NCBI RefSeq assembly: GCF_012720115.1
Contig: NZ_VNWN01000006.1
Span: forward strand, 434,001-498,000
From: Sneathiella chinensis
GTDB lineage: Bacteria > Pseudomonadota > Alphaproteobacteria > Sneathiellales > Sneathiellaceae
Length of the DNA: 64,000 nt
Direction of reading: 5' to 3'
A program made the position numbers and the translations under genes. The notes under the pieces were generated by a model. The model had not been told where the DNA came from and did no database searches. It saw nothing but the letters and a program-made list of their open reading frames with translations. This document shows, piece after piece, positions 9,557 through 19,312 of this stretch (position 1 is the first letter of the stretch; each line of letters opens with the position of its first letter).

Positions 9557-9701
9557 TTCTGCCTCTAAGGGGTGCAGCAGGGCCAGGCAGCAGGTGAGGG
9601 GTGTGCTTTTATTCTCTCCATAAAAGGGGACCGGTCTTAAAATCCGGGGCGTGATCCATAATTCGGTTGACCGGGACCGGTGAATTTGATTCAGTAGTGT
9701 C

Positions 9702-10016
9702 ATGAGCATCCGTTATGAAATACGCAAGCGTGTGAAGGCTGGCGCGGCCCCCATTCTGGGGCTGCTGGCCATTTCGTATTTCAGCTATCACCTTGTCGAG
9801 GGCGACAGGGGGTTGTTTGCCTATCTCAAGCTGCAACATGAGATCGAGAAAGCGGAAGCCGAATACCAACTGACCGAGATTGAGAAGAAACGCCTTGAAA
9901 CACAGGTGAATCTGCTGCGTGCCGAGAATCTGGATCTGGACATGCTGGAGGAGCGGGCCCGCCATGTCTTGGGGCTGGCTCATCCGGATGAAATTGTCAT
10001 CTACAAAGACAAATAA
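9702..10016 (+). CDS. ftsB: FtsB/DivIC-family septum formation initiator
   Basis: A 104-residue bitopic protein. A short cytoplasmic basic segment is followed by one membrane helix (about residues 15-30), then a long coiled coil (about 42-80, rich in Glu/Lys/Leu) and a short C-terminal tail with the family-typical LxxLxxRARxxLGLxxPDEIV arrangement. In the family it links FtsL and FtsQ in the divisome. The position just upstream of pdhA is common in Alphaproteobacteria, where eno often comes first; here the autotransporter array lies in that place. I see no strong ribosome site before ATG 9702. Confidence 0.85.
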   Translation: MSIRYEIRKRVKAGAAPILGLLAISYFSYHLVEGDRGLFAYLKLQHEIEKAEAEYQLTEIEKKRLETQVNLLRAENLDLDMLEERARHVLGLAHPDEIVIYKDK

Positions 10017-10312
10017 GCCTGTTGTCGCGTAAAATACCGTTTGTTGCGTTCTTTCGTTCCTGTTGTTTTCCAAAATTACAATCCGTCCCGTTTTGCGGGA
10101 CAGCTTGTTTCGTCGGCAGGATTATTTTCTGGAAATTGTGGATTTTTTGCTGCATCGCCACATAATTAACCCGATTAACTGTAATTTCGTTAATAACGTT
10201 CATTCCCTTGCCAGACCAGTCAATTTGATCCACATTCCTGCCCATGACACCCTGTTCGCGGACAGGTAAATGGTTGCTTGCAACACAGCAATATTCAGAC
10301 GAGGGAGATATC
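10017..10312. other. Intergenic region, probable promoter area of the pdh genes
   Basis: Nearly 300 bp that are more AT-rich than the flanking genes and contain no credible gene. A short inverted repeat CGTTAATAACG sits at 10188-10198, and a good ribosome site (GAGGGAGA) lies just before pdhA. No regulator can be named from this. Confidence 0.5.
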
Positions 10313-11329
10313 ATGGCACCCAAAGCCACGACCACTGGTACCACCACCCGCAAACGCAGAACCCCCGCCAAAATCGACAAGGAACAGGTCCAGAAATACT
10401 ATCGGGACATGCTTCTGATCCGCCGCTTTGAGGAAAAAGCCGGCCAAATTTACGGCATGGGCCTGATTGGCGGTTTCTGCCACCTGTATATCGGTCAGGA
10501 AGCTGTGGTTGTCGGCATGCAATCCACCATCACACCAGACGATGCCGTGATCACCTCATACCGCGATCACGGGCATATGCTGGCTTGTGGCATGGACCCG
10601 AAAGGTGTCATGGCGGAACTGACCGGACGGGAAGGGGGCTATTCCAAGGGGAAGGGTGGCTCCATGCACATGTTCTCGAAAGAGAAGAATTTCTATGGCG
10701 GTCACGGGATTGTCGGGGCCTGCGTTCCGCTTGGAACCGGTCTTGCGTTCAGCCAGAAATATCAGGGTACCAACAACATCACCCTTTGTTATATGGGCGA
10801 TGGCACGGTCAACCAGGGTCAGGTTTATGAAAGCTTTAACATGGCCGAACTTTGGAACCTGCCGGTTGTCTATGTGATCGAGAATAACGAATACGCCATG
10901 GGAACGTCGGTCAAGCGGGCCTCGGCCCAGACCGAACTGTACCGGCGCGGCGAAAGTTTCAACGTTCCCGGCGAACAGGTGGACGGCATGGATGTATTTG
11001 CCGTTGCCGAAGCGGGCCGCAAGGCCGTTGAATGGGTCCGCAGCGGAAAAGGACCCTATATCCTTGAAATGAAAACCTACCGTTACCGCGGTCACTCCAT
11101 GTCTGATCCGGCGAAATACCGGTCCAAGGAGGAAGTCAACAAGAAGCGCGCCGAGAGTGATCCCATCGAGCGGGTTCGCGAGCGTCTTCTGAACGACAAG
11201 GTCTATACCGAGGACGAACTCAAGGAAATCGACCGCGAGGTCAAGGCGATTGTTGCCGAAGCTGTCGAGTTTGCGCAGGAAAGTCCGGAACCGCACCCGG
11301 ACGAACTGATGACGGACATCGTCGCCTGA
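10313..11329 (+). CDS. pdhA: Pyruvate dehydrogenase E1 component, alpha subunit
   Basis: A 338-residue E1-alpha that, with PdhB, decarboxylates pyruvate on thiamine diphosphate and passes the acetyl group to lipoyl-E2. The thiamine-binding motif is present ([15 protein letters not shown] ... ENN). The phosphorylation-loop-like segment [15 protein letters not shown] near residue 255 is typical of alpha2beta2 E1. ATG 10313 is chosen because GAGGGAGA lies five bases upstream; an in-frame extension to 10244 lacks family similarity. The N-terminus is Thr/Lys-rich and probably disordered. It is first in the cluster pdhA-pdhB-pdhC-lpd-lipA, so enzyme, its dihydrolipoyl dehydrogenase and lipoyl synthase are made together. 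Confidence 0.95.
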   Translation: MAPKATTTGTTTRKRRTPAKIDKEQVQKYYRDMLLIRRFEEKAGQIYGMGLIGGFCHLYIGQEAVVVGMQSTITPDDAVITSYRDHGHMLACGMDPKGVMAELTGREGGYSKGKGGSMHMFSKEKNFYGGHGIVGACVPLGTGLAFSQKYQGTNNITLCYMGDGTVNQGQVYESFNMAELWNLPVVYVIENNEYAMGTSVKRASAQTELYRRGESFNVPGEQVDGMDVFAVAEAGRKAVEWVRSGKGPYILEMKTYRYRGHSMSDPAKYRSKEEVNKKRAESDPIERVRERLLNDKVYTEDELKEIDREVKAIVAEAVEFAQESPEPHPDELMTDIVA

Positions 11330-11378
11330 AGACAGCACACCAGAGAGCAACACAGTAGTAACGAGGGGAAATCCTGAC

Positions 11379-12776
11379 ATGCCAACAGAGATTTTGATGC
11401 CGGCCCTGTCGCCGACAATGACAGAAGGTAAACTGGCTCGCTGGATGGTCAGCGAGGGAGACACTGTTTCTTCCGGCGACGTTCTTGCCGAAATTGAGAC
11501 AGACAAGGCCACCATGGAAGTGGAAGCCGTTGACGAAGGCGTCGTCGGCAAGATCCTTATTCAGGCGGACACGGACAATGTGGCCGTCAACACACCGATC
11601 GCCCTTCTTCTGGAAGAAGGCGAGGACGCCTCTGCCGTGGAGGGCTTTTCCGCAAGTGCAGCACCGGCGGCACCACAGACAGAGAGTGCACCGGAAGCGG
11701 CATCCGCACCGGCCCCCGCTGCGGCTGAGGTTATTATTGAGGCCCGCGGCGATGCCTATGACGCCAGCGGCGAAATTCCGGCTGGAACCGAAATGGTGAA
11801 AATGAGCGTCCGCGAAGCCCTTCGCGATGCCATGGCCGAGGAAATGCGCGGTGATGAGCGAGTGTTCGTCATGGGTGAGGAAGTCGCCGAATATCAGGGC
11901 GCCTATAAGGTAACGCAAGGGCTGCTGGATGAATTTGGCGCCCGCCGGGTGATCGACACCCCGATTACCGAGCATGGTTTCGCCGGGATCGGCGTCGGGG
12001 CCGCCTTCCACGGCTTGCGCCCGATTGTGGAGTTCATGACCTTCAACTTCGCCATGCAGGCCATCGACCAGATTGTCAACTCTGCGGCGAAAACCCGCTA
12101 TATGTCCGGTGGCCAGATGGAAAGCCCGATCGTGTTTCGCGGGCCGAACGGCGCCGCCTCCCGCGTGGGCGCGCAGCATTCCCAGTGTTATGCCGCATGG
12201 TACGCCCATGTGCCCGGCCTGATCGTGGTGGCCCCCTATAGCGCCGCCGATGCCAAGGGCCTTTTGAAATCCGCCATTCGGAACCCGAACCCGGTTGTCT
12301 TCCTGGAAAATGAAATCCTGTATGGACAAACCTTTGATGTGCCGGTTCTGGACGATTTCACCGTTCCGCTTGGCAAGGCAAAAGTGGCCCGCCCCGGAGA
12401 GGATGTGACCATCGTATCCTTTGGCATGGGCATGTCCTATTCCCTGCAGGCCGCGGAAAAACTGGCGGAAGAGGGCATTCAGGCAGAAGTGATTGATCTT
12501 CGCACCATTCGCCCGATGGATATGGATACAGTTCTGGCATCGGTACGGAAAACAAACCGCTGCATCACCGTCGAGGAAGGCTGGCCGCAGCATGGTGTGG
12601 GATCGGAAATCGCCGCCCAGATCATGGAAAAAGCCTTTGACTATCTGGATGCGCCGGTCATTCGCGTCTCCGGCAAGGATGTTCCCATGCCTTACGCCGC
12701 GAACCTTGAAAAGCTGGCCCTGCCCAGCGTCAAGGAAGTCATCGACGCCGTGAAATCAGTCACCTACACGTCATAA
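11379..12776 (+). CDS. pdhB: Pyruvate dehydrogenase E1 component, beta subunit, with N-terminal lipoyl domain
   Basis: A 465-residue E1-beta. Residues 1-80 form a biotinyl/lipoyl domain with the lipoylated Lys in [15 protein letters not shown]. An Ala/Pro-rich linker follows (about 85-115), then the transketolase-type pyrimidine-binding domain and C-terminal domain ([15 protein letters not shown] onward). A lipoyl domain on E1-beta is known from alphaproteobacterial complexes and lets E1 carry its own swinging arm. The lipoyl part is almost the same as that of PdhC, at DNA level too around the lipoyl-Lys codons, so it probably arose by duplication. It sits 49 bp after pdhA and 13 bp before pdhC. 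Confidence 0.95.
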   Translation: MPTEILMPALSPTMTEGKLARWMVSEGDTVSSGDVLAEIETDKATMEVEAVDEGVVGKILIQADTDNVAVNTPIALLLEEGEDASAVEGFSASAAPAAPQTESAPEAASAPAPAAAEVIIEARGDAYDASGEIPAGTEMVKMSVREALRDAMAEEMRGDERVFVMGEEVAEYQGAYKVTQGLLDEFGARRVIDTPITEHGFAGIGVGAAFHGLRPIVEFMTFNFAMQAIDQIVNSAAKTRYMSGGQMESPIVFRGPNGAASRVGAQHSQCYAAWYAHVPGLIVVAPYSAADAKGLLKSAIRNPNPVVFLENEILYGQTFDVPVLDDFTVPLGKAKVARPGEDVTIVSFGMGMSYSLQAAEKLAEEGIQAEVIDLRTIRPMDMDTVLASVRKTNRCITVEEGWPQHGVGSEIAAQIMEKAFDYLDAPVIRVSGKDVPMPYAANLEKLALPSVKEVIDAVKSVTYTS

Positions 12777-12789
12777 GGGGAATTCAGGG

Positions 12790-14100
12790 ATGCCTATCAC
12801 CATTACAATGCCAGCCCTGTCGCCCACCATGACCGAGGGCACGCTTGCCAACTGGCAGGCCAAGGAAGGCGACCAGATTGCCTCCGGCGATGTCATTGCC
12901 GAGATCGAAACGGACAAGGCCACCATGGAAGTGGAGGCCGTCGATGAAGGCCGCCTTGCCAAAATTCTGGTAGCGGGCGGCACGGAAAATGTCGCCGTCA
13001 ATACGCCCATCGCCATTCTTCTGGAAGAAGGCGAGGATGAAAGCGCGCTTGAGGGCTACGCCGTCGGCGGCGGTACCGCCAAACCTGCGGAAGAGGCCGC
13101 ACCGGTCACAGCCACCGCAACAGACGCACCCGCTCAGGCACCGGCAGCACAGGCAGCAGCCCCGCAAGCCACGTCAAGCGCCGCTGGCGGGCGGGTCTTT
13201 TCCAGCCCGCTTGCCCGCCGCATTGCCAGCGACGCCGGCATCGATATTAAACAGGTTTCCGGCACCGGCCCCCACGGCCGGATCGTCAAGGCGGATGTGG
13301 AGCAGTTCATTGCCGTCGGTGGCAAAGCCCCGGCAGCGGCCGCACAGGCGGCAGCCCCGCAAGCCCCTGCAGGCGCGGCCCCCGCACTGGCTACATCCCA
13401 GACACCGCCCCATGCCGGGGAGCATGTGGAAATTCCGCTGTCCAGCATGCGGAAAACCATCGCCAAGCGCCTGACCGAAGCCAAGCAGACCATCCCGCAT
13501 TTCTATCTGACGATCGAATGCGAACTGGATAATCTTCTGGCCACCCGCAAGGAATTGAACAGCCGGTCTGACGATTACAAGATTTCCGTCAATGATTTCA
13601 TCATCCGGGCGGCGGCACTGGCCCTGAAAAAGGTCCCCCACGCCAATGCCATCTGGGGCGGCGACAAGATCCTGCAATACAAGGATATTGATATTTCGGT
13701 GGCGGTGGCCATTGACGGCGGCCTGATTACGCCGGTTGTCAAGACCGCCGACCAGAAGGGCCTTGCCTCCATCTCAAACGAGATGAAGGAACTGGCCGGA
13801 CGGGCCAAGGACGGCAAGCTGATGCCGGAAGAATATCAGGGCGGATGTTTCTCGATCTCCAACCTCGGGATGTTCGGGATCAAGGAATTCTCTGCCGTTA
13901 TCAACCCGCCGCAATCCGCCATTCTGGCCGTCGGGGCAGGGGAGCAACGTCCCGTCATCCGCGATGGCGCCGTTGCCGTGGCAACCGTCATGAGCTGTAC
14001 CCTGTCCTGTGATCACCGGGTGATCGACGGGGCGGTGGGCGCGGAACTGCTGAAATATTTCAAGGGCTATATCGAACAGCCCCTGACCATGATGCTGTAA
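12790..14100 (+). CDS. pdhC: Pyruvate dehydrogenase E2, dihydrolipoamide acetyltransferase
   Basis: A 436-residue E2 core enzyme that moves acetyl groups from lipoyl-Lys to coenzyme A. In order it has one lipoyl domain (1-78, [15 protein letters not shown]), an Ala/Pro/Gln linker, a peripheral-subunit-binding domain (about 135-170, [14 protein letters not shown]...GRIVKADVE), a second Ala/Pro linker and the CoA-acyltransferase catalytic domain. Near its end is the active-site motif DHRVIDGA. One lipoyl domain is the usual number in Alphaproteobacteria. ATG 12790 lies 13 bp after pdhB, with GGGGAATTCAGGG upstream. Ten bases separate it from lpd. Confidence 0.95.
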   Translation: MPITITMPALSPTMTEGTLANWQAKEGDQIASGDVIAEIETDKATMEVEAVDEGRLAKILVAGGTENVAVNTPIAILLEEGEDESALEGYAVGGGTAKPAEEAAPVTATATDAPAQAPAAQAAAPQATSSAAGGRVFSSPLARRIASDAGIDIKQVSGTGPHGRIVKADVEQFIAVGGKAPAAAAQAAAPQAPAGAAPALATSQTPPHAGEHVEIPLSSMRKTIAKRLTEAKQTIPHFYLTIECELDNLLATRKELNSRSDDYKISVNDFIIRAAALALKKVPHANAIWGGDKILQYKDIDISVAVAIDGGLITPVVKTADQKGLASISNEMKELAGRAKDGKLMPEEYQGGCFSISNLGMFGIKEFSAVINPPQSAILAVGAGEQRPVIRDGAVAVATVMSCTLSCDHRVIDGAVGAELLKYFKGYIEQPLTMML

Positions 14101-14110
14101 GGAGAGCCCC

Positions 14111-15514
14111 ATGTCTGACAAGAATTTTGATCTGGTCGTCATCGGCTCTGGCCCGGGCGGCTATGTGGCCGCCATTCGCGCCGCCCAGCTTGGCCTGAAA
14201 GCCGCGGTGATCGAACGCGAACATCTGGGTGGCATTTGCCTGAACTGGGGCTGTATCCCCACCAAGGCGCTGCTGCGGACCGCCGATATTTTTACCAATA
14301 TCAAGCATGCGGAAAGCTTCGGCATCAAGGTCGAGAAGGCCAGTGTCGATCTGGCCGCCACGGTGAAACGTTCTCGTCAGGTGGCGGCGCAGCTTTCCGG
14401 CGGTGTGTCCGGTCTTTTGAAAAAGAACAAGGTCACGGTGATCGACGGTCACGGCAAGCTGGCTGGTAAAGGCAAGGTTGAGGTCTCCCGGAACGGGAAA
14501 CCGGTCGAAACCGTGTCCGCCCAGCATATCATTCTTGCAACCGGTGCCCGCGCCCGGACCCTGCCGGGTCTGGAGCCGGACGGAAAGCTGGTCTGGACCT
14601 ATAAGGAGGCGCTTGTCCCGGATACGGTTCCTGAAAAACTGCTGGTGGTTGGCTCTGGTGCTATCGGGATCGAGTTTGCCAGCTTCTTCAACGCCATCGG
14701 GTCAAAAGTGACCGTGGTCGAGGTTATGGATCGCATCCTGCCCGTGGAAGATGCCGACATTTCCGCCCTTGCGGAAAAAAGCTTCAAGAAGCAGGGCATG
14801 ACCATTCACAAGGCCACCACGGTTTCCGCCCTGAAGAAATCGGCAAATTCCGTCACCGCCACCTTCAAGGACAAGAACGGCAAGACCAGCGAAGACACCT
14901 TTGATCGGGTCATTCTGGCCGTCGGGATTGTCGGCAACGTCGAAAATCTGGGCCTTGAGGGCACGAAGATCAAGGTGGATCGCACCCATATCGAGGTGGA
15001 TGAGTTCTCCCGGACCGGGGAGCCGCGCGTTTATGCCATTGGCGATCTGACCGGTCCGCCGTGGCTGGCCCACAAGGCATCCCACGAAGGGGTCATCTGC
15101 GTCGAGAAGATTGCCGGCGAAAAGGATGTTCACCCGCTGAACACCGCCAATATTCCGGGATGTACCTATTGCAATCCGCAAGTGGCCTCCGTCGGGATGA
15201 CAGAGGAAGCGGCGAAAAAGGCAGGGTATGAGCTGAAAGTCGGCAAGTTTCCCTTTATCGGCAACGGCAAGGCCATCGCCCTTGGGGAACCGGAGGGCTT
15301 GATCAAAACCATCTTTGATGCCAAAACCGGCGAGATGCTGGGCGCGCATATGATCGGAACCGAAGTTACAGAGTTGATTCAAGGCTACGGCATTGCTAAA
15401 ACCCTTGAAACAACGGAGCTGGAGCTGATGCATACCGTCTTCCCGCATCCGACCTTGTCAGAGATGATGCACGAATCCGTGCTTGATGCCTATGGCAAGG
15501 CACTCCATTTCTAA
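14111..15514 (+). CDS. lpd: Dihydrolipoyl dehydrogenase (E3)
   Basis: A 467-residue flavoprotein disulfide reductase that reoxidises dihydrolipoyl groups with NAD. It shows the FAD-binding GSGPGGYVAAIRAAQLG near the N-terminus, the redox-active disulfide motif GGICLNWGCIPTK, a second Rossmann motif for NAD (VVGSGAIGIEFASF), the ATGARARTLPG segment and the C-terminal interface His motif HPTLSEMMHE. GGAGAG lies just upstream of ATG 14111. Placement directly after pdhC indicates that it serves the pyruvate complex, although E3 can be shared with other 2-oxoacid dehydrogenases. Confidence 0.95.
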   Translation: MSDKNFDLVVIGSGPGGYVAAIRAAQLGLKAAVIEREHLGGICLNWGCIPTKALLRTADIFTNIKHAESFGIKVEKASVDLAATVKRSRQVAAQLSGGVSGLLKKNKVTVIDGHGKLAGKGKVEVSRNGKPVETVSAQHIILATGARARTLPGLEPDGKLVWTYKEALVPDTVPEKLLVVGSGAIGIEFASFFNAIGSKVTVVEVMDRILPVEDADISALAEKSFKKQGMTIHKATTVSALKKSANSVTATFKDKNGKTSEDTFDRVILAVGIVGNVENLGLEGTKIKVDRTHIEVDEFSRTGEPRVYAIGDLTGPPWLAHKASHEGVICVEKIAGEKDVHPLNTANIPGCTYCNPQVASVGMTEEAAKKAGYELKVGKFPFIGNGKAIALGEPEGLIKTIFDAKTGEMLGAHMIGTEVTELIQGYGIAKTLETTELELMHTVFPHPTLSEMMHESVLDAYGKALHF

Positions 15515-15560
15515 AGGAGTGACAAACCTTTTTATTGAGACCATGTAGATTGGCACCATC

Positions 15561-16511
15561 ATGAGTGATACCGCACCGATCCAGCCTCGGGTAAGACATC
15601 CTGAGAAAGCGCATAAACCGGACAACCCGATCAAGCGCAAGCCGTCCTGGATTCGTGTCAAGGCACCGGTTTCCAAGACCTATCACGAAACCAAGGAATT
15701 GATGCGGGACCTGAACCTGACCACTGTGTGTGAGGAGGCCGCCTGTCCCAATATCGGTGAATGCTGGGCGAAAAAGCATGCCACCATGATGATCATGGGG
15801 GAAATCTGCACCCGCGCCTGTGCCTTCTGCAATGTCTCAACCGGCAAGCCCAATGCCCTTGATCCGTTCGAGCCCTTCAATGTGGCGAAAGCGGTCAAGA
15901 CCATGGGGCTTGAGCATGTGGTCATCACATCCGTTGACCGGGACGATCTGGCCGACGGCGGTGCACAGCATTTCGCCGAGGTCATTCAGGCCATTCGCGA
16001 GGCGACCCCGAACACCACCATTGAAATCCTGACACCGGACTTCCTGAAAAAGGACGGTGCACTTGAGGTCGTGGTCGCCGCCAAGCCCGATGTGTTCAAT
16101 CACAACCTTGAAACGGTTCCGAAACTCTATCCGTCAGTGCGGCCGGGGGCCCGCTATTTCCATTCCTTGCGTTTGTTACAGCGGGTCAAGGAAATCGATC
16201 CGGGCATGTTCACCAAATCCGGCCTGATGGTCGGACTGGGCGAGGAGCGAGACGAAGTTCTACAGGTGATGGATGACATGCGCGTTGCCGACATCGATTT
16301 CATTACCATCGGGCAGTATCTGCAACCGACCATCAAGCATCACGCCCTTGACCGGTTCGTCACCCCCGAAGAGTTTGCCGCCTATGAACGTCAGGCCTAC
16401 AACAAGGGCTTCCTGATGGTCTCGTCATCGCCTCTGACACGCTCCAGCCACCATGCCGGCGAGGATTTCGCCAAGCTGCGGGCCGCCAGAGACAAGGCAT
16501 TGTCGAAGTAA
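15561..16511 (+). CDS. lipA: Lipoyl synthase
   Basis: A 316-residue radical-SAM enzyme that inserts two sulfurs into protein-bound octanoyl groups. Both cysteine sets are visible: the auxiliary cluster motif [12 protein letters not shown] and the SAM cluster motif CTRACAFC. The C-terminal [15 protein letters not shown] segment supplies the Ser that ligates the auxiliary cluster in the family. It lies 46 bp after lpd, which fits co-expression with its targets, the lipoyl domains of PdhB and PdhC. GC content and codon use look like the neighbours. Confidence 0.95.
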   Translation: MSDTAPIQPRVRHPEKAHKPDNPIKRKPSWIRVKAPVSKTYHETKELMRDLNLTTVCEEAACPNIGECWAKKHATMMIMGEICTRACAFCNVSTGKPNALDPFEPFNVAKAVKTMGLEHVVITSVDRDDLADGGAQHFAEVIQAIREATPNTTIEILTPDFLKKDGALEVVVAAKPDVFNHNLETVPKLYPSVRPGARYFHSLRLLQRVKEIDPGMFTKSGLMVGLGEERDEVLQVMDDMRVADIDFITIGQYLQPTIKHHALDRFVTPEEFAAYERQAYNKGFLMVSSSPLTRSSHHAGEDFAKLRAARDKALSK

Positions 16512-16547
16512 GTTCCGTCCATTGTTTCCGGGTTGACGAGTAAATTC

Positions 16548-17018
16548 ATGCCGACACATGCCGAACAACGTATCCTGCCCTACACACCGCAGCAGCTTTT
16601 CGATCTTGTGGCTGCGGTGGAGAAATACCCGGAATTCCTGCCGTGGTGTGTGGGTGCGCGGATCAAGGAAAACCGGAATGATATCATTTTGGCGGACCTT
16701 GTTATCGGCTTCAAGATGTTCCGCGAACGCTTCACATCCCGCGTCACCCTGAACCGGGACGACAACCATATTGATGTGGAATATATGGACGGGCCGTTTC
16801 ATTACCTGAACAACCACTGGAAATTTGAGGAGCATCCGGAGGGCTGCAACATCGATTTCTTTGTGGATTTCGAGTTTCGGTCCGCGATCCTGCAAAAGAC
16901 CATCGGCCTTTTGTTCAACGAGGCCGTGCAGCGCATGATTGCCGCCTTTGAACACCGGGCAGAGGCCCTTTACGGCGAACAGACCGCCGCTTGGCTAGCC
17001 CGCCAGGAAACGCGCTGA
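16548..17018 (+). CDS. RatA/COQ10-like START-fold protein
   Basis: A 156-residue SRPBCC/START-fold protein of the COQ10/RatA group. It has the family opening RILPYTPQQLFDLVAAVEKYPEFLPWCVGARI and the closing amphipathic helix RMIAAFEHRAEALYG. COQ10 homologues bind ubiquinone and support respiration. The same family is called RatA toxin in E. coli, but no antitoxin-like RatB gene lies beside it here, so a lipid-carrier role is more likely. ATG 16548 has GACGAG seven bases upstream; a TTG at 16533 is possible. It follows lipA by 36 bp. Its 3' end overlaps the convergent permease gene by 24 bp. Confidence 0.85.
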   Translation: MPTHAEQRILPYTPQQLFDLVAAVEKYPEFLPWCVGARIKENRNDIILADLVIGFKMFRERFTSRVTLNRDDNHIDVEYMDGPFHYLNNHWKFEEHPEGCNIDFFVDFEFRSAILQKTIGLLFNEAVQRMIAAFEHRAEALYGEQTAAWLARQETR

Positions 17019-18242
17019 AATAAGACCGACACAGGTCAGTGTTCCCAGCACCGGGACCAGCATCGGAACCGTATAGACCGTTTCGGCCACCGGTTCCGTC
17101 TGCCGGATTTTCAGCAGGATCAGGGCGATATTCACAAAAAAGAAAACTGTCAGCACGATCAGTGAGGTCGTTTCGGCCAGTCGTCCAATGGGCAGGAAAT
17201 AGGCCAGAAACAGAATGATGCCGACAACCACCAATGTGGCATGGATCGGTGTTCTGGTGACCGGATGAACTGCCGCGAACCATTCGGGCAGGGTTTCCTG
17301 CTTGCCCATGCCGTATATGACCCGCGATGCCATGATGGTCTGGATCAGGACCCCGTTCAGGGTGGCAAAAAACGCAACGGAACCAAAGAATTTGGCAACC
17401 CAGACCGGCCCGGACGCAAAGATCAGGGCAAGCGGGGCTTTTGATCCGGCAAGGTCCGCCAAGGGCACGACCAGAACCGCGACGGACACCACCAGAACAT
17501 ACAGGATCGTGGCAACAATCAGGGTCAGGAAAATCCCCCTTGGCATTGTTTTATATGGGTTTTTCACTTCCTCGGCCACATTGGCGATATCCTCGAACCC
17601 GACGAACGCAAAGAAGGCCAGAAGACCCGCACTGAGGATACCACTCCATGCGGCGGCCTCGAACGGCGGGATCAACTTGCCCACATCCTTGATACTGTCC
17701 GGCTCTAACGACACGCCAAAATAAATAACCATGATCAGGCCACCGATTTCCACCAGCGTCACCAGCGAAGCGACCGACACCGATTCCAGAATACCCCAGA
17801 TGGAAATCAGCCCGACGGACAGAATGATGGCGCCAAGAAGCAACCAATGGGGAAGGGGGATCAGGGTTTGAAGATAGGCTGCGGCCCCAAGGGAGACAGC
17901 CGCCGACGACACCACCCCGGACGCCACCACCAGAATGCCGATCAGGGCAGACAGGCGGGACGACCGGAACCCGTCCTTCACATAGGCCGCTTCACCCGCA
18001 CTGACCGGATAGCGGGTCGCCAGTTCCGCATAGGAAAAGCCCGTAAAAGCCACCACAATGGCCGCACAGACAAACGATATCGGCGCATAATATCCGGCCT
18101 TGCCAGCGGTTTCCCCCACCAGCACATAAATTCCTGCGCCAATGGTGACCCCAAGCCCGTACAGAACCAGCAACGGCAGGTTCAACCGGCGCTGTAAGGC
18201 AGGCTGTTCCCCGTGGTCTTCTGATACCGGTTGCGTCCCCAT
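16995..18242 (-). CDS. APC-superfamily amino-acid permease
   Basis: A 415-residue integral membrane protein with about twelve hydrophobic segments. It has the APC signature near the N-terminus (LPLLVLYGLGVTIGAGIYVLVG), where the GxGIG/GAGI loop contacts substrate in the family. Further segments such as FFAFVGFEDIANVAEEVKNP are typical of the APA/CAT-like basic amino acid or polyamine transporters. The substrate cannot be read from sequence. The start at 18242 has AAAGGAAAT directly upstream on the minus strand; an upstream in-frame ATG (18278) has none. It lies about 90 bp after cinA in the same direction and overlaps the ratA-like gene tail to tail. Confidence 0.85.
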   Translation of the reverse strand: MGTQPVSEDHGEQPALQRRLNLPLLVLYGLGVTIGAGIYVLVGETAGKAGYYAPISFVCAAIVVAFTGFSYAELATRYPVSAGEAAYVKDGFRSSRLSALIGILVVASGVVSSAAVSLGAAAYLQTLIPLPHWLLLGAIILSVGLISIWGILESVSVASLVTLVEIGGLIMVIYFGVSLEPDSIKDVGKLIPPFEAAAWSGILSAGLLAFFAFVGFEDIANVAEEVKNPYKTMPRGIFLTLIVATILYVLVVSVAVLVVPLADLAGSKAPLALIFASGPVWVAKFFGSVAFFATLNGVLIQTIMASRVIYGMGKQETLPEWFAAVHPVTRTPIHATLVVVGIILFLAYFLPIGRLAETTSLIVLTVFFFVNIALILLKIRQTEPVAETVYTVPMLVPVLGTLTCVGLISARFLAG

Positions 18243-18319
18243 ATTTCCTTTGCTCCCCCTGCAAAACAGGATCTTCAAGAAATATTAGGGTACTTTCATA
18301 ATCAGGAAAATTCTTTTAA

Positions 18320-18349
18320 CGCGGCAGCAAGCGGATCAGGTCTGCCGCG
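18320..18349 (-). terminator. Candidate terminator after cinA
   Basis: CGCGGCAG at 18320-18327 pairs with CTGCCGCG at 18342-18349 across a 14-base loop that contains the cinA stop codon. On the minus strand the hairpin is followed by TTAAAAG, so the T-run is poor. It would separate cinA from the permease gene. Confidence 0.35.
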
Positions 18350-18836
18350 CCGCCTTCAGCAGCATTTCAAGGGCGGTCTTGACCGTGGCCAATCGCACTT
18401 CCGTGCGGCCAATATCGCCGTAATCCATCTGCCTGTGTTCGGCCACGCCGTCCCGCGTTGCCGTGGCCAGATGCACCCGGCCCGCCGGTTTGTAGTCACT
18501 GCCCCCCGGACCGGCAATCCCGGTCACGGCCACCGCCAGATGGGACGACGACTTTTGAATGGCGCCAGTGGCCATTTCACGGGCGGTTTCCTCGGCCACG
18601 GCCCCGACGGACCGCAAGGTTTCCGCGCGCACGCCCAAAACCTGCATCTTTGCCTTGTTGGTATAGGTGATAAAGCCGCGATCCACCACGGCGGATGACC
18701 CGGCAATATCTGTCAGCGCCCCGCCAATCAGGCCGCCCGTACAACTTTCCGCCGTTGCCACGAACCAGCCCCGTTCCTTGCACGCATCCAGAACCTCGGT
18801 CGCCAGAGCCACAATATCATCCGGGTAGATACTCAT
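18336..18836 (-). CDS. CinA C-terminal-domain protein, nicotinamide-nucleotide amidohydrolase (PncC type)
   Basis: A 166-residue stand-alone CinA/PncC domain. In the family it deamidates nicotinamide mononucleotide to nicotinate mononucleotide, recycling pyridine nucleotides. Motifs seen are TAESCTGGLIGGALTDIAGSS near residue 31, the YTNKAKMQVLGV segment and the conserved AVTGIAGPGGSDYKPAGRVHLA. There is no N-terminal molybdopterin-binding-like half, so it is the short form. The start at 18836 overlaps the pgpA stop in an ATGA arrangement, indicating translational coupling. Longer in-frame extensions upstream lie inside pgpA and have no similarity to the family. Confidence 0.88.
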   Translation of the reverse strand: MSIYPDDIVALATEVLDACKERGWFVATAESCTGGLIGGALTDIAGSSAVVDRGFITYTNKAKMQVLGVRAETLRSVGAVAEETAREMATGAIQKSSSHLAVAVTGIAGPGGSDYKPAGRVHLATATRDGVAEHRQMDYGDIGRTEVRLATVKTALEMLLKAARQT

Positions 18837-19312
18837 CCCATCACCTGTTTCAGAATATAGACACACACCGCCGCAAAAAGCCCGGCAACCATATCGTCGG
18901 CCATGACACCAAATGCCCCCTTCAGGGACCGGTCCATCCAGCGGATCGGCCACGGTTTCCAGATGTCGAACAGGCGGAAAAAGAGGAACGACGCCGCCCA
19001 CAGGACAGGGTTCATTCCGGCAATCAGAAGCGGCACCCACTGACCGGCCACTTCATCCACGACCACTTCGCCGGGATCAGACTTGCCGGTTTCCACCAGA
19101 TAGACATTGGTCGCCCATGTGCCGATTACGAATATGATGGGGATGGCAATGGCAAGGGCATTGGGTCCCCCCAGCCAGAAAATTCCGATCCCGAAGGGCA
19201 GGGCGGCCAGTGATCCTGCGGTCCCCGGTGCCCGGGGGCTAAGGCCGGACCAGAACCAGGTGGCAATGATGGTTGTCAGTTGAAATTTTCCGGCGGCGGC
19301 AGTCTTTGTCAT
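18833..19312 (-). CDS. pgpA: Phosphatidylglycerophosphatase A
   Basis: A 159-residue membrane phosphatase that makes phosphatidylglycerol from its phosphate. It shows the PgpA hallmarks: an early GLSPRAPGTAGSLAALP, the acidic VVVDEVAGQW motif (metal and substrate binding in the family) and RLFDIWKPWPIRWMD followed by GAFGVMADDMVAGLFAA. Three or four hydrophobic segments are visible. The start at 19312 overlaps the ispDF stop (ATGA) and its stop overlaps cinA in the same way, so ispDF-pgpA-cinA look translationally coupled. The in-frame region upstream of 19312 lies inside ispDF and is not credible coding sequence in this frame. Confidence 0.93.
   Translation of the reverse strand: MTKTAAAGKFQLTTIIATWFWSGLSPRAPGTAGSLAALPFGIGIFWLGGPNALAIAIPIIFVIGTWATNVYLVETGKSDPGEVVVDEVAGQWVPLLIAGMNPVLWAASFLFFRLFDIWKPWPIRWMDRSLKGAFGVMADDMVAGLFAAVCVYILKQVMG

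Noticed and set aside
11379-13030. Duplicated DNA at the starts of pdhB and pdhC as a mobile repeat
   Set aside because: The similarity is limited to the two lipoyl-domain coding regions and reflects a known domain duplication.
15550-15566. Sigma-54-like element TTGGCACCATCATGAG near the lipA start
   Set aside because: The -12 part does not fit (no GC at the right spacing) and it overlaps the start codon of lipA inside the operon.
16548-17018. RatA toxin of a toxin-antitoxin system
   Set aside because: The family name comes from E. coli ratA, but no RatB-like partner gene is adjacent, and location after lipA fits a COQ10-like quinone-binding role better.
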